Below, one piece after another: positions 1 to 6,480 of a DNA stretch of 24,677 nt. A model generated the notes under the pieces. It saw nothing but the letters and a program-made list of their open reading frames with translations. It had not been told where the DNA came from and ran no database searches. Source of the DNA: Candidatus Sulfopaludibacter sp. SbA3. Its GTDB lineage: Bacteria; Acidobacteriota; Terriglobia; Bryobacterales; Bryobacteraceae. Positions within the stretch are counted from its first letter, which is position 1. Every line of letters starts with the position of its first letter. The translations under genes were made by a program, and so were the position numbers. The stretch is taken from NCBI GenBank assembly GCA_945861255.1, contig CAMAUG010000014.1, forward strand, positions 1 through 24,677, read 5' to 3'.

Positions 1-148
1 CCCTCTACCAAATCCTACAGGTTCTCAGCGTCACCTTGTTCGAGCAAACGCCCATTCTACGGGCCTTTGACGACACTTACTCCCAGGAAAAATCAGACCT
101 ATTTTCTAACCAGTTGAGCCTGCTCGACTTATAGCCGGACACTACTGA
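1..148. repeat. 148-bp inverted repeat, left copy (IS end)
   Basis: This stretch is identical to the reverse complement of 24529-24676, base for base. It holds the 3' end of an IS transposase gene followed by 14 bases ending in the sequence GGACACTACTGA, where the match stops abruptly; that stop marks the IS end. The bases inside the two copies differ (AGGGACT here, CAGTAGA on the other side), so they are two separate insertions or the ends of one composite unit. Because both copies are cut at nearly the same internal base, the contig very likely ends where an assembler met a repeated IS. Confidence 0.95.
3..134 (+). CDS. IS4-family-like transposase, C-terminal 43 residues (partial)
   Basis: Reading in the frame that starts at base 3 gives an open C-terminal tail beginning LYQILQVLSVTLFEQTPILR, ending NQLSLLDL and a TAG stop at 132-134. 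The LYQILQxLSVTLFEKTPI...NQLxLxD pattern is the usual C-terminus of DDE transposases of the IS4 type found in many soil and gut bacteria. Only this tail is present; the catalytic domain lies beyond the contig edge. The stop codon is 14 bp from the IS end. The family call is from recognition of the tail only, so the exact IS group is uncertain. An identical copy sits on the other strand at the far end. Confidence 0.75.
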   Translation, partial: LYQILQVLSVTLFEQTPILRAFDDTYSQEKSDLFSNQLSLLDL

Positions 149-251
149 AGGGACTCAGGCAATGGGCGCCTCCTATCCTAACGTATGTATACGTTAGGAT
201 TATACCTGCAAAAAAAGAAAACTGCCGGATCACACCTTGTGGGTCGCACAC
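149..251 (-). mobile_element. Possible 5' fragment of a second group II intron
   Basis: Between the IS4-like end and the broken IS3 transposase lie about 100 bases of unrelated sequence. On the minus strand the junction with the IS3 gene reads GTGTGCGACCC, starting at 251 (or GTGCGACCC from 249), which fits the GUGYG 5' end of group II introns. A GAGTCCC segment near 153-160 resembles the short stem seen in domain I of such introns. The fragment contains a perfect 11-bp stem with a 4-base loop. If this reading is right, a second intron inserted into IS3 orfB and was then cut by the IS4-like element. Only about 100 bases remain, so the call is tentative. Confidence 0.3.
175..200. repeat. Perfect 11-bp inverted repeat with 4-base loop
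   Basis: The arms 175-185 (ATCCTAACGTA) and 190-200 (TACGTTAGGAT) are exact reverse complements, separated by TGTA. There is no T-run typical of an intrinsic terminator next to it. It lies inside the short unexplained stretch between two mobile elements. It could be a domain I hairpin of a group II intron fragment or a remnant of another small element. Confidence 0.6.
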
Positions 252-759
252 CCACGGAGCTTTCGCGCGGCGCGATCATCCAGCCGACGACGTAGCGGCT
301 GAAGACATCGAGGATGACGTAGAGATAGAAGTAGGTCCACTTGGCGGGGCCTCGCAGTTTGGTGATGTCCCAGCTCCACAGTTGATTGGGCGCGGTGGCC
401 AGCAGCTCCGGTTTCTTGTATTCGGGATGCGTGAGTTGATCGCGGCGTTCGCGGGTGGCGCCGTCCTGCTCGAGAAGACGATACATGGTTCGAGCGGAGC
501 ACAGATACTGGCCTTGATCCAGCAAAGTGGCCTGAATGGCGGCGGGAGCGCAATCCTGGAAGCGTTCGGAGTTGAGCACGGCGCGAACCGTTCCGCGTTC
601 CTCTTGGCTTAAGGCACGAGCCGGTGAGGGGCGTGGAGGCACCGGCAGCGCCGGACCGAACACCGGCTGGCGATAGAACGAAGCGCGAGCCACGCCGAGC
701 GCCTCGCAGGCTGACTCGATGCCGACCGTGGGTGCGAGCCGATGGACGGCGTCCATCAT
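252..759 (-). pseudogene. IS3-family transposase orfB (integrase catalytic subunit), C-terminally truncated
   Basis: This frame encodes a helical N-terminus beginning MMDAVHRLAPTVG and typical of IS3 OrfB, then an HTH_21-like segment. The start of the rve integrase fold follows: LWSWDITKLRG holds the first catalytic Asp and YVILDVFSRYVVGW holds the second. The family then requires a Glu about 35 residues later, in a D-x(35)-E arrangement. Here similarity ends after WMIAPRES at about base 259, and the frame runs on into foreign sequence to a stop at 178. The start is taken as the ATG at 759, which overlaps the orfA stop in an ATGA arrangement, suggesting translational coupling rather than the usual programmed frameshift. 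The product would be inactive. Confidence 0.85.
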
Positions 760-1182
760 AGTTTGTCGATCTCGTCTTGCGTCGGGAGGGCCCACCCCAA
801 CAGCGTGCCCACTTTTTTTTGAACGTCGATGATAATCTCGGCCTTACGCAGTTGTTCGGTGAGGCGGGCGTTCTCCTTGAGCAGCTTTTGATTATCTTCC
901 TGGAATGGATCGCGCTTGGATTTTGGGCCGCGCTTTTGCGGGCTCAGCGCCTGGCGGACGACTGCTTCACGCTCGCGCCGCCAAGCCGTCAAGGTCGAGG
1001 AGTACACGCCTTCGCGGCGGAGCAGGGCTCCGATGCCGCCGGTGCCTTTGGCTTGGTCGGCTTCCATTAGAAAGGCGTGTTTGTATTCGGCGGTGAAGCG
1101 TCGGCGCTTGGCCTGGGCGACGACTTCGGGGTTGGGGTGGACTTTCGGATCGGGGCCGACTTTGCTGCCAGTGGCACTCCGG
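756..1182 (-). CDS. IS3-family transposase orfA, 3' exon (after the intron)
   Basis: The frame reads SATGSKVGPDPKVHPNPEVV and then KRRRFTAEYKHAFLMEAD, the usual start of the HTH_Tnp_1/IS3 OrfA fold, followed by GIGALLRREGVYSSTLTAWR (helix-turn-helix) and a C-terminal coiled coil (LKENARLTEQLRKAEIIIDVQKK). OrfA binds the IS ends and regulates OrfAB. The stop is TGA at 756-758, overlapping the orfB ATG. Reading back past 1182 the frame runs into intron domains V and VI up to an ATG at 1247, but those residues come from ribozyme sequence and are not part of the protein. The true start is in the 5' exon at 3223. Confidence 0.85.
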
Positions 1183-1254
1183 GTCGAGTAGGCGCGGCAG
1201 GTTACCCCGCCGCGCCTCTCACAGAACCGGACTTGCGGGCCTCGCATCCGGCTC
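1183..1254 (-). ncRNA. Group II intron domains V and VI (ribozyme core and branch site)
   Basis: Domain V reads GAGCCGGATGCG at its 5' side and GCAAGTCCGGTTC at its 3' side; it contains the catalytic AGC triad and the usual two-part stem. Domain VI follows after three bases, with stem arms AGGCGCGGC and GCCGCGCCT exactly complementary, extended below by GAG pairing with CTC. The single unpaired A between them (base 1189) is the predicted lariat branch nucleotide. All features are on the minus strand and intact, so self-splicing looks possible. Confidence 0.85.
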
Positions 1255-1268
1255 TTTGGATCGATGTC

Positions 1269-2738
1269 TCACCATGCCAGACTGAGCTGGCTGGGAACTT
1301 GCGGTAGAGGGTTGGCCACGCGCCAGCGGTCGTACAGCGAACCGATCTGGCCGTGAAACCAAGCGTTGGGGTAGGCCTTGGTCATTCCCCGTCGGTTGCT
1401 GCGAGACCAGATACCTTGCCTGTAATAGGCGACTCCGGCGGCTTGCCCGGAGCTGGCACCTCGTCTCACCAAGTGCCGGTACAGAAAGCGGGGCCGCTTC
1501 TTCTGGCAGATCACGATAGCCCGCAACCTGCGGCGTGCGTGCGCGTCATACCTTCGGAATTCGTTCGCTCCTGCGTCAGTACAAATCCGGAAAAAGGCGA
1601 CCCAACCCTGGAAATACTTGTCCAGTCCCTCCATGCACACCCGTAGCGAACTCCCCCAGCGTCTTGGAGTCAGCTCCAAAATCCGCGTGTGGAGTTTCGC
1701 CTTCGTCTTGGCCGATATCAGCACCTCGACGCTCGGACCGCTGTCGGTTCCAAACCGAAATCCCAGGAAGTGAACCTTCTCCGGTTGAGTCACAGAACTC
1801 TTCGCCTCGTTGATCTGAAGCCGCAATCGGGTCTCCAGATATCGACGCGTCGAGGCCATGACCCTTTCCCCGGCTCGTTGGCTCCGCACGAAGATATTAC
1901 AATCATCGGCGTAGCGCACGAACCGGAGTCCACGTCGTTCCAACTCCCAATCCCATTCGTCCAGGACGATATTGGACAGCAGCGGGGACAGCGGGCCGCC
2001 TTGTGGAGTGCCCTCTTCCGTGGAAACTTTCGTACCGTCCGGCAACACCACCTTCGCCTTCAGCATCTGCCGCACCAGGTTCAGAACTCCGCTGTCGTCC
2101 ACCTGCTGACTCAAACGGTTGAGCAGGCGTTGATGATGGACTCGATCGAAAAATTTCGATAAATCCAAATCGACCACGACCCGATATCCTTCTCCCGGAT
2201 ACTGCTTCGCCTCCGCAATGGCAGTATGAGCACCCCGGTGGGCGCGGAATCCGTGACTGCTGCGATGAAACCGCGGCTCGAAGATCGGCTCCAGAACTTG
2301 GAGTACGGCCTGTTGAACCCATCGGTCCACCACGTTCGGAATACCTAAGCCGCGCTCGCCGCCTCCCGGCTTTGGAATCCATACCCGCCGGATATCGCCC
2401 GGTTGATACGTTCCGTCGAGAAGAGACTTCTGCAACTCAGGCAGCAGAGCCGGGGCCTCATCGACCACCTGCTCCACACTCCGCCCGTCTACGCCGGGCG
2501 CGCCCTTGTTTCGCAACACATTCAGCAACGCCTGCGCCAGGTTGCGCGCCGACGCCACTGACTCCATCAACCGTCTTTCGACGGCCGTGCAAGTAGCAGA
2601 TTCCATCCGGCCGTTGCCCTTCGCTGTATGCACCAAGAACCGCTTCCCAGGGGACTCGTCCCGCGGGCCGTGACCCTTGTCCCCTTGCGGGCTGTCGGCG
2701 AACACGAAGGCCAATTGCCGTGGTTCTGCGCTTTTCAA
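1269..2738 (-). CDS. ltrA: Group II intron reverse transcriptase/maturase
   Basis: This 489-residue protein binds its intron RNA, helps it splice and copies it into DNA during retrohoming. The RT fold is complete: KGAPGVDG (about 78-85), DLDLSKFFDRVHH (190-202, catalytic Asp), EGTPQGGPLSPLLSNI (242-257) and YADD (276-279). The maturase (X) domain follows with LDKYFQGWVAFFR, and a C-terminal GIIM-like segment with WFHGQIGSLYDRWR. No HNH endonuclease motif is seen, so mobility would not use bottom-strand cleavage by this protein. The start is a TTG at 2738, placed because GGGGGAG lies about eight bases upstream; an internal Met at residue 45 is an alternative. The gene lies in intron domain IV and ends 15 bases before domain V. 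Confidence 0.93.
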   Translation of the reverse strand: MKSAEPRQLAFVFADSPQGDKGHGPRDESPGKRFLVHTAKGNGRMESATCTAVERRLMESVASARNLAQALLNVLRNKGAPGVDGRSVEQVVDEAPALLPELQKSLLDGTYQPGDIRRVWIPKPGGGERGLGIPNVVDRWVQQAVLQVLEPIFEPRFHRSSHGFRAHRGAHTAIAEAKQYPGEGYRVVVDLDLSKFFDRVHHQRLLNRLSQQVDDSGVLNLVRQMLKAKVVLPDGTKVSTEEGTPQGGPLSPLLSNIVLDEWDWELERRGLRFVRYADDCNIFVRSQRAGERVMASTRRYLETRLRLQINEAKSSVTQPEKVHFLGFRFGTDSGPSVEVLISAKTKAKLHTRILELTPRRWGSSLRVCMEGLDKYFQGWVAFFRICTDAGANEFRRYDAHARRRLRAIVICQKKRPRFLYRHLVRRGASSGQAAGVAYYRQGIWSRSNRRGMTKAYPNAWFHGQIGSLYDRWRVANPLPQVPSQLSLAW

Positions 2739-3140
2739 TCCATCTCCCCCTTCGCTCCGCTGGCTTTCACCAACTTCGTCGCTAATACGAGGAGATCCGA
2801 CTTCTCCTTGGGCGTCGAACGGTCGTTCTCAATACCTTCCGCCCTACCGCTTTCGCGGACCCAAAGAGATCTCTTGGAGTAAGAATGACCAATGTCCTGC
2901 CGCCCCCGTCCCCCACACCGTCCTGACCACGGTTGAATATCGGGCGTCGCGTTTGCGAGCACGCTTGCCTCCACCAGGCCGGCCTCACGGGGATTCACTT
3001 GCGTTCGGTGCTGCAGTTTGCCTCCGGCTTCTTCCCCACGCGCCCTCACGGTACCGCGCAGTTGCCTTCGACTCACAGTTGCCTCCAACAGGCCCTGTAG
3101 GGGACTTGCACCCCCAATCGATCATCCATGTCCAACACAC

Positions 3141-3223
3141 TCGCTCTCGCTTCGCTCGGGCTCCCTACGTCCCACCGGCAGCAAAGTCGCTGGCGTAGGC
3201 GCGGATACCTTATGGTTGTTCAT
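3141..3223 (-). CDS. IS3-family transposase orfA, 5' exon (start of gene)
   Basis: Directly upstream of the intron an ATG at 3223 opens 27 codons plus two bases without a stop: MNNHKVSAPTPATLLPVGRR and onwards. The two leftover bases (GA) join the first base of the 3' exon (C1182) to give an Asp codon and continue in the known orfA frame (RSATGSKVG...). This in-frame fit supports both splice boundaries. The exon also contains one arm of a 21-bp imperfect inverted repeat whose other arm lies in the 3' exon. The N-terminal residues are not recognisable as a domain, which is normal for IS3 OrfA leaders. Confidence 0.72.
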
Positions 3224-3281
3224 GGATGGAGATTCTTTCTCGCCCTGCTCTGTAATTAGCGGTCGAGGAGTGTCTCACTCA

Positions 3282-3455
3282 TGTTGGCACGGAGGGGGTG
3301 TCCAATACGACCGCCTCCGATTCGGCTTGGTTGATTTTAACGGCTCGCCTGTTCCGGAACCCTCGACGTTTCTTCTCTGCGGAGCAGGCCTTGTGGCAGT
3401 GGTCGTGTATCGACGGCGGCGCGAAAAAGGCAAGACGAGCCAATCCCGTCTCTGA
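3282..3455 (+). pseudogene. PEP-CTERM protein, C-terminal remnant
   Basis: The frame ends SPVPEPSTFLLCGAGLVAVV followed by VYRRRREK, a clear PEP-CTERM signal: VPEP motif, one hydrophobic helix and an arginine-rich tail. Such tails direct exported proteins to exosortase. Only about 57 residues remain; the rest of the gene was displaced by the IS3 element, whose edge is at about 3281. The frame stays open upstream into the IS and intron, but that is not native sequence. The stop (TGA 3453-3455) is 17 bases before the next gene's ATG, so the lost gene probably shared a transcript with the propeller protein. Confidence 0.8.
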
Positions 3456-3472
3456 CATTGGAAAGGATCACG

Positions 3473-5227
3473 ATGCTACGCACAGTTTCTTTTTTGCTCT
3501 GGATTCTGGTTGTTGGCACTGCCTCTTCTTTTGCCGAGTCAGCTTGGATATACGAAGACACCCGGGACATTCAGCACTTTCAATTGATGCCTGGCGGGAC
3601 GGTTTTCCTGAGCACGGATCGAAGAGCCATGCTTCTGAATGGAGCTACCGGGAAGGTGGTCTGGTCGCGCTCAGACCTCCGCGACTGCAAGCCCGTCGTA
3701 CCCGGCGGCGGGGTGCGCTATTCGTTCCGGTGTAACTACCTTGACGAACTCGATCTCGGCTTCATTCTCACCGGGATTGCGTCGCCGATTCTCATCGGCC
3801 ACAGTCCTGAAAAAGGCCGGGTTGCCATTTTGGACGCAAAAACCGGCGCCACTCGGTTCGATTCCAAAGATCACCCCCTCGGCAACATACGCGAGTACAT
3901 TTACTCGCCCCAGACCGATCAAATCGCGATTTACGGCGATAACAAGAACGACCGCTACTTCATGGCGGCCGTTCGAACGTCGGACGGCGTCGTGCAATGG
4001 CAGGCGGAATCCCAGATCGCCGACGATCCCGTCTGGCTCGGAGTTCTCGACAATGGCGCAGCGCTTATGTACGGGAAAAACCGGGACGGACGTCGAATTC
4101 TCTCTCTGTGGGACCTTCCGGCGGGCCGGGCCGGATGGCAGGCATCCGGCATCCTGGAGGAGGACGTAAGAGATGCAGGGCCGAGAATGGCTAAAGCCCC
4201 CAAGTACCGGCAAAGATTTTGGCGCGTGGCTCCCTTACTCTCCGACAAATCCGGCTCATTCGTCATTGCCTTCGTCTCCCACGACGGCCCCATCCGGCTG
4301 GATAGCAACGGCAAGCTGGTCTGGCGGGCATCCGCGTTGCGCGGCAAGGATGCATCCCACATGGTGCTGGATGGGGAGACTCTGTACATCATCCAGGACA
4401 AGAATGTTTTCGCGCTCAACTCACAAACCGGTCTAGTCATGTGGAAACACGAGGGCCGCTTCGATCCGAAGGCCCTTCTGGGGCATTCACGTGGGGTACT
4501 CGTGTTGGGGCAGGAGCACGTTGATCTCCTCGATCGCCAGTCCGGAAAGGGCATTTGGCCGGACGTTCCCGCAACTCCCAATTTAGAGAAATGGGTGAAG
4601 GATCTCCCGGAATTCGGTCTACCGCGCGGCTATGAGGACGTCGCGCCCTTTGCGGTACGCGATGATTTCGTTTATGTGGCTGGCGAGAAAAACCTCGCAA
4701 AGATAGGTGTCAAGGATGGAAAGATCACAGAGTTGGCGAAATACGAGTTTGGCGACGACGAAGCCCCGGTGGCCCTCACCACAACGGAAGGAGCAATCGT
4801 CCTGGAATCGACTCAAAACATCGCCCGCTTTGAGCAGGATGGTCGATTGCTCTTTCACCGGCATTATCGCGCCCCGGGAGCCAGCGTCTGGAGCAAGGTC
4901 GGAACGGTATCGTGGGTAATGCTTGCGCCGCCCTTGATGATGACCGACCCGTTGGGAGTGTTAACAGAAGTATTTGGGCGACGCAGCAAAGCAACGTCGG
5001 CGGCGGAGCGATACCGTTACTATTACTATGAAGAAAAAGATGCCGACGACGATCGCAAGTTCGGTTTTGTGCGGATGGAGGTTACGACCGGCCAAGACTC
5101 AGGAACGTTATGGCTGAATCAACGCCGACCGGAAATGGTGTTTGACTCCAAGTCAGAGAGGCTGCTCTTGAAGCGCGACGACAAAATCCTGCAAGCACTC
5201 AGCTTTGATGCTCAACGAGGGAATTAG
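3473..5227 (+). CDS. Secreted PQQ-like (BamB-type) beta-propeller protein
   Basis: The 584-residue product has a signal peptide (hydrophobic core FLLWILVVG, likely cut after SSFA) and is therefore exported. It carries several PQQ-repeat blades of the form xxGATGKVVWxR: LLNGATGKVVW, ILDAKTGATRFD, VRTSDGVVQWQAE, LDSNGKLVWRAS and ALNSQTGLVMWKHEG. These build a WD40-like propeller that normally binds ligands or proteins. The acid triplets and C-x-C/C-C motifs of real PQQ dehydrogenases are missing, so catalysis is unlikely. The ATG at 3473 is preferred over the TTG at 3458 because GGAAAGGA lies just upstream. It is followed after 20 bases by a small secreted protein. The exact role is unknown. 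Confidence 0.82.
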   Translation: MLRTVSFLLWILVVGTASSFAESAWIYEDTRDIQHFQLMPGGTVFLSTDRRAMLLNGATGKVVWSRSDLRDCKPVVPGGGVRYSFRCNYLDELDLGFILTGIASPILIGHSPEKGRVAILDAKTGATRFDSKDHPLGNIREYIYSPQTDQIAIYGDNKNDRYFMAAVRTSDGVVQWQAESQIADDPVWLGVLDNGAALMYGKNRDGRRILSLWDLPAGRAGWQASGILEEDVRDAGPRMAKAPKYRQRFWRVAPLLSDKSGSFVIAFVSHDGPIRLDSNGKLVWRASALRGKDASHMVLDGETLYIIQDKNVFALNSQTGLVMWKHEGRFDPKALLGHSRGVLVLGQEHVDLLDRQSGKGIWPDVPATPNLEKWVKDLPEFGLPRGYEDVAPFAVRDDFVYVAGEKNLAKIGVKDGKITELAKYEFGDDEAPVALTTTEGAIVLESTQNIARFEQDGRLLFHRHYRAPGASVWSKVGTVSWVMLAPPLMMTDPLGVLTEVFGRRSKATSAAERYRYYYYEEKDADDDRKFGFVRMEVTTGQDSGTLWLNQRRPEMVFDSKSERLLLKRDDKILQALSFDAQRGN

Positions 5228-5247
5228 AACTGGAAATACGGATAAGA

Positions 5248-5736
5248 ATGATGACAATTACCTGCGCACGTATGATCTTTGCTGTGACGCTGTTGCAGAT
5301 TCAGACCGATGCCACCCTTGTTGCCCAGTATTCGGGAACATCTACTAAGAGCCAACCCCTCCCAAAGTCAAAGAAATCTTCCGTGACACAGACTAAGAAA
5401 AATTCCGCTGACTCCGGAGCGATCGTGCCTAAGGCTGGTAACACTGAGATTCCTTTGGAGACGCTGCGCCCACTGGTTCCAAAATCGATATTTGAGGAAG
5501 CGCGATGGGCCAGCGTGTATTGCTACTCGCGTTTCCCCCAAGCGTGCGCGGCAGCTGCAATCCGTGATCCGGACTTGCCAGGTCCGACTACAATGCAACG
5601 GTGCGTTCAGAAATCCGGCAACAATGATCCAAGGATGGATGCCGTGGAGGTGGCGAACAGCGCGGCGCTTGAGATGGCGAGAGAAGAAGTGAAACCCGGA
5701 AGGGCGATCGTTATCTGCACTCCGCTAGATAACTAA
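5248..5736 (+). CDS. Small secreted protein of unknown function
   Basis: The 162-residue product begins with a hydrophobic stretch (CARMIFAVTLLQI) that could be a signal peptide ending near VAQY. A Ser/Lys/Thr-rich linker follows (about 30-58), and then a compact region with four cysteines (in VYCYSRFPQACAAA, MQRCVQ and VICTP) that could form two disulfides. I do not recognise a family. It starts 20 bases after the propeller gene in the same direction and probably shares its transcript, so the two may act together outside the cytoplasm. Two consecutive ATGs (5248 and 5251) are both possible starts. Confidence 0.65.
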   Translation: MMTITCARMIFAVTLLQIQTDATLVAQYSGTSTKSQPLPKSKKSSVTQTKKNSADSGAIVPKAGNTEIPLETLRPLVPKSIFEEARWASVYCYSRFPQACAAAAIRDPDLPGPTTMQRCVQKSGNNDPRMDAVEVANSAALEMAREEVKPGRAIVICTPLDN

Positions 5737-5964
5737 CACCCGAAGGGGGAAGTTGTCTCTCGGAAGGCGAATCGCGGTGAGGGCCTGCCGAGAGTAGCAT
5801 TGTCGGCAGAGCCCCGGTACTTTGGGGGTTGTGCTTCAGTAGTGGAATCGAATACTGCTAACCTTCCGGAAGGAATTCGCCAGTCGTCGCCGCAGATTTG
5901 GTTTGCTTCGCGCGCGACTATCGAAATGACGCTGGGCAGCCAGTGCATTTGAGGAGACTACGGA

Positions 5965-6105
5965 ATGTCGTTCGGACGTTTTCTGCTACTCGTCTTCGGT
6001 ATTATTGAAGGGCTCATGCTACCAGCGCTAGCCGTCATCACTGTCGTTGTTGGGATTAAGCTCGAACCTGGCATTATGGGCAGTGGCTGGTCTGCTCTCA
6101 TTTAA
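5965..6105 (+). CDS. Small membrane protein (46 residues)
   Basis: An ATG at 5965 preceded by a strong GAGGAG site eight bases upstream opens a 46-residue frame: MSFGRFLLLVFGIIEGLMLP continuing ALAVITVVVG and ending SGWSALI. Residues 6-31 form one long hydrophobic helix broken by a Glu, so the product should be an integral membrane peptide. The ribosome site is the best argument that it is real. It could instead be the front of a longer protein broken by a later frameshift. No family is recognised. It is codirectional with the upstream pair but separated by 228 bases. Confidence 0.5.
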   Translation: MSFGRFLLLVFGIIEGLMLPALAVITVVVGIKLEPGIMGSGWSALI

Positions 6106-6214
6106 CGGCGTCGGAAACGTACGGAGGGCCTTTCGGCACCAACCTTCCCGATCAATGGGCCTGGGACTGACCAGCGAGGAATCCGAAAAAGAGAAGTAGA
6201 AAGGTGCTACTCCA

Positions 6215-6296
6215 GGGGGCAGTTTCAAAGCTCCCTATCTCCTAACCCGTCAAGCACAGATCGGGTTAGGAGCTAGAGCGTTTTGAAACTGCCCCC
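6215..6296. repeat. Palindromic MITE-like element, full copy
   Basis: The ends GGGGGCAGTTTCAAA (6215-6229) and TTTGAAACTGCCCCC (6282-6296) are perfect 15-bp terminal inverted repeats. A second pair, CTCCTAACCCG (6239-6249) and CGGGTTAGGAG (6262-6272), nests inside with a 12-base loop, so the whole 82-bp unit can fold into one long hairpin. Its first half recurs at 9714-9757 with one mismatch in 44 bases. It encodes nothing. Size, terminal repeats and recurrence fit a miniature element mobilised by a transposase elsewhere in the genome. Confidence 0.8.
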
Positions 6297-6312
6297 CCCA
6301 CCCGGGACCTGA

Positions 6313-6459
6313 ACGGCGAGGCCCGCATTCACAACCACGAAACTCCACCGCTTCTACCAGAAAGTCGATTCCCTCTCCGACTCCGACCAGCAGGCCCTCG
6401 CCATCGTCCTCGATAGCTTGGTCAAACGCTCCCGCGTCCGAAAGGTCATCGAGGAGTGA
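6313..6459 (+). pseudogene. C-terminal fragment of a regulator-like protein
   Basis: After an in-frame stop at 6310-6312 the frame is open and reads TKLHRFYQKVDSLSDSDQQA, then LAIVLDSLVKRSRVRKVIEE, ending TGA at 6457-6459. The helical, charged pattern resembles the short C-terminal tails that follow the helix-turn-helix in small XRE-type regulators, but no DNA-binding part remains. The sequence upstream is the palindromic element, which presumably removed the 5' end. No start codon or ribosome site is seen, so it is unlikely to be expressed. The family assignment is an impression only. Confidence 0.4.
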
Positions 6460-6480
6460 GGTTGCGCTGGAAAGGCGCAG

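Larger units (their letters stand above)
1183..3140 (-). mobile_element. Complete group II intron (1,958 nt) inserted in IS3 orfA
   Basis: The minus strand starts GTGTGTTGGACATGG at 3140, matching the GUGYG 5' splice rule, and carries a GGGGGTGCAAGTCCCC hairpin typical of early domain I. Domain V is at 1224-1254. Domain VI is a 12-bp stem (1218-1220 with 1186-1188, and 1209-1217 with 1190-1198) with one bulged A at 1189. The 3' end CTCGAC leaves that A seven bases from the splice site, the classic branch-point position. Domain IV holds the maturase gene. Joining base 3141 to base 1182 fuses the two orfA exons in frame. The EBS/IBS pairings were not resolved by eye. Confidence 0.88.
252..3281 (-). 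mobile_element. IS3-family insertion sequence, truncated, carrying a group II intron
   Basis: The element reads on the minus strand. It contains orfA in two pieces (3141-3223 and 756-1182), interrupted by a complete group II intron at 1183-3140, followed by orfB (252-759), which is cut before the last catalytic residue. The upstream boundary is placed near 3281, where a minus-strand TGAG...CACTCC sequence begins and where plus-strand sequence resumes coding for a PEP-CTERM tail; this edge is approximate because the other terminal repeat is lost. The element is dead as it stands because orfB lacks its C-terminal third and the right end is missing. Confidence 0.75.

Noticed and set aside
1183..1247. 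ATG at 1247 as the start of IS3 orfA
   Set aside because: The codons between 1247 and 1183 are ribozyme domains V and VI; the ATG at 3223 with intron removal gives a better start.
3018..3281. Upstream extension of the PEP-CTERM frame into IS3 and intron sequence
   Set aside because: The bases belong to the minus-strand intron domain I and IS3 leader; the open frame there is accidental.
5785..5809. CTGCCGA/TCGGCAG hairpin as a terminator
   Set aside because: The stem is only 7 bp with an 11-base loop and no T-run follows, so it is not convincing.
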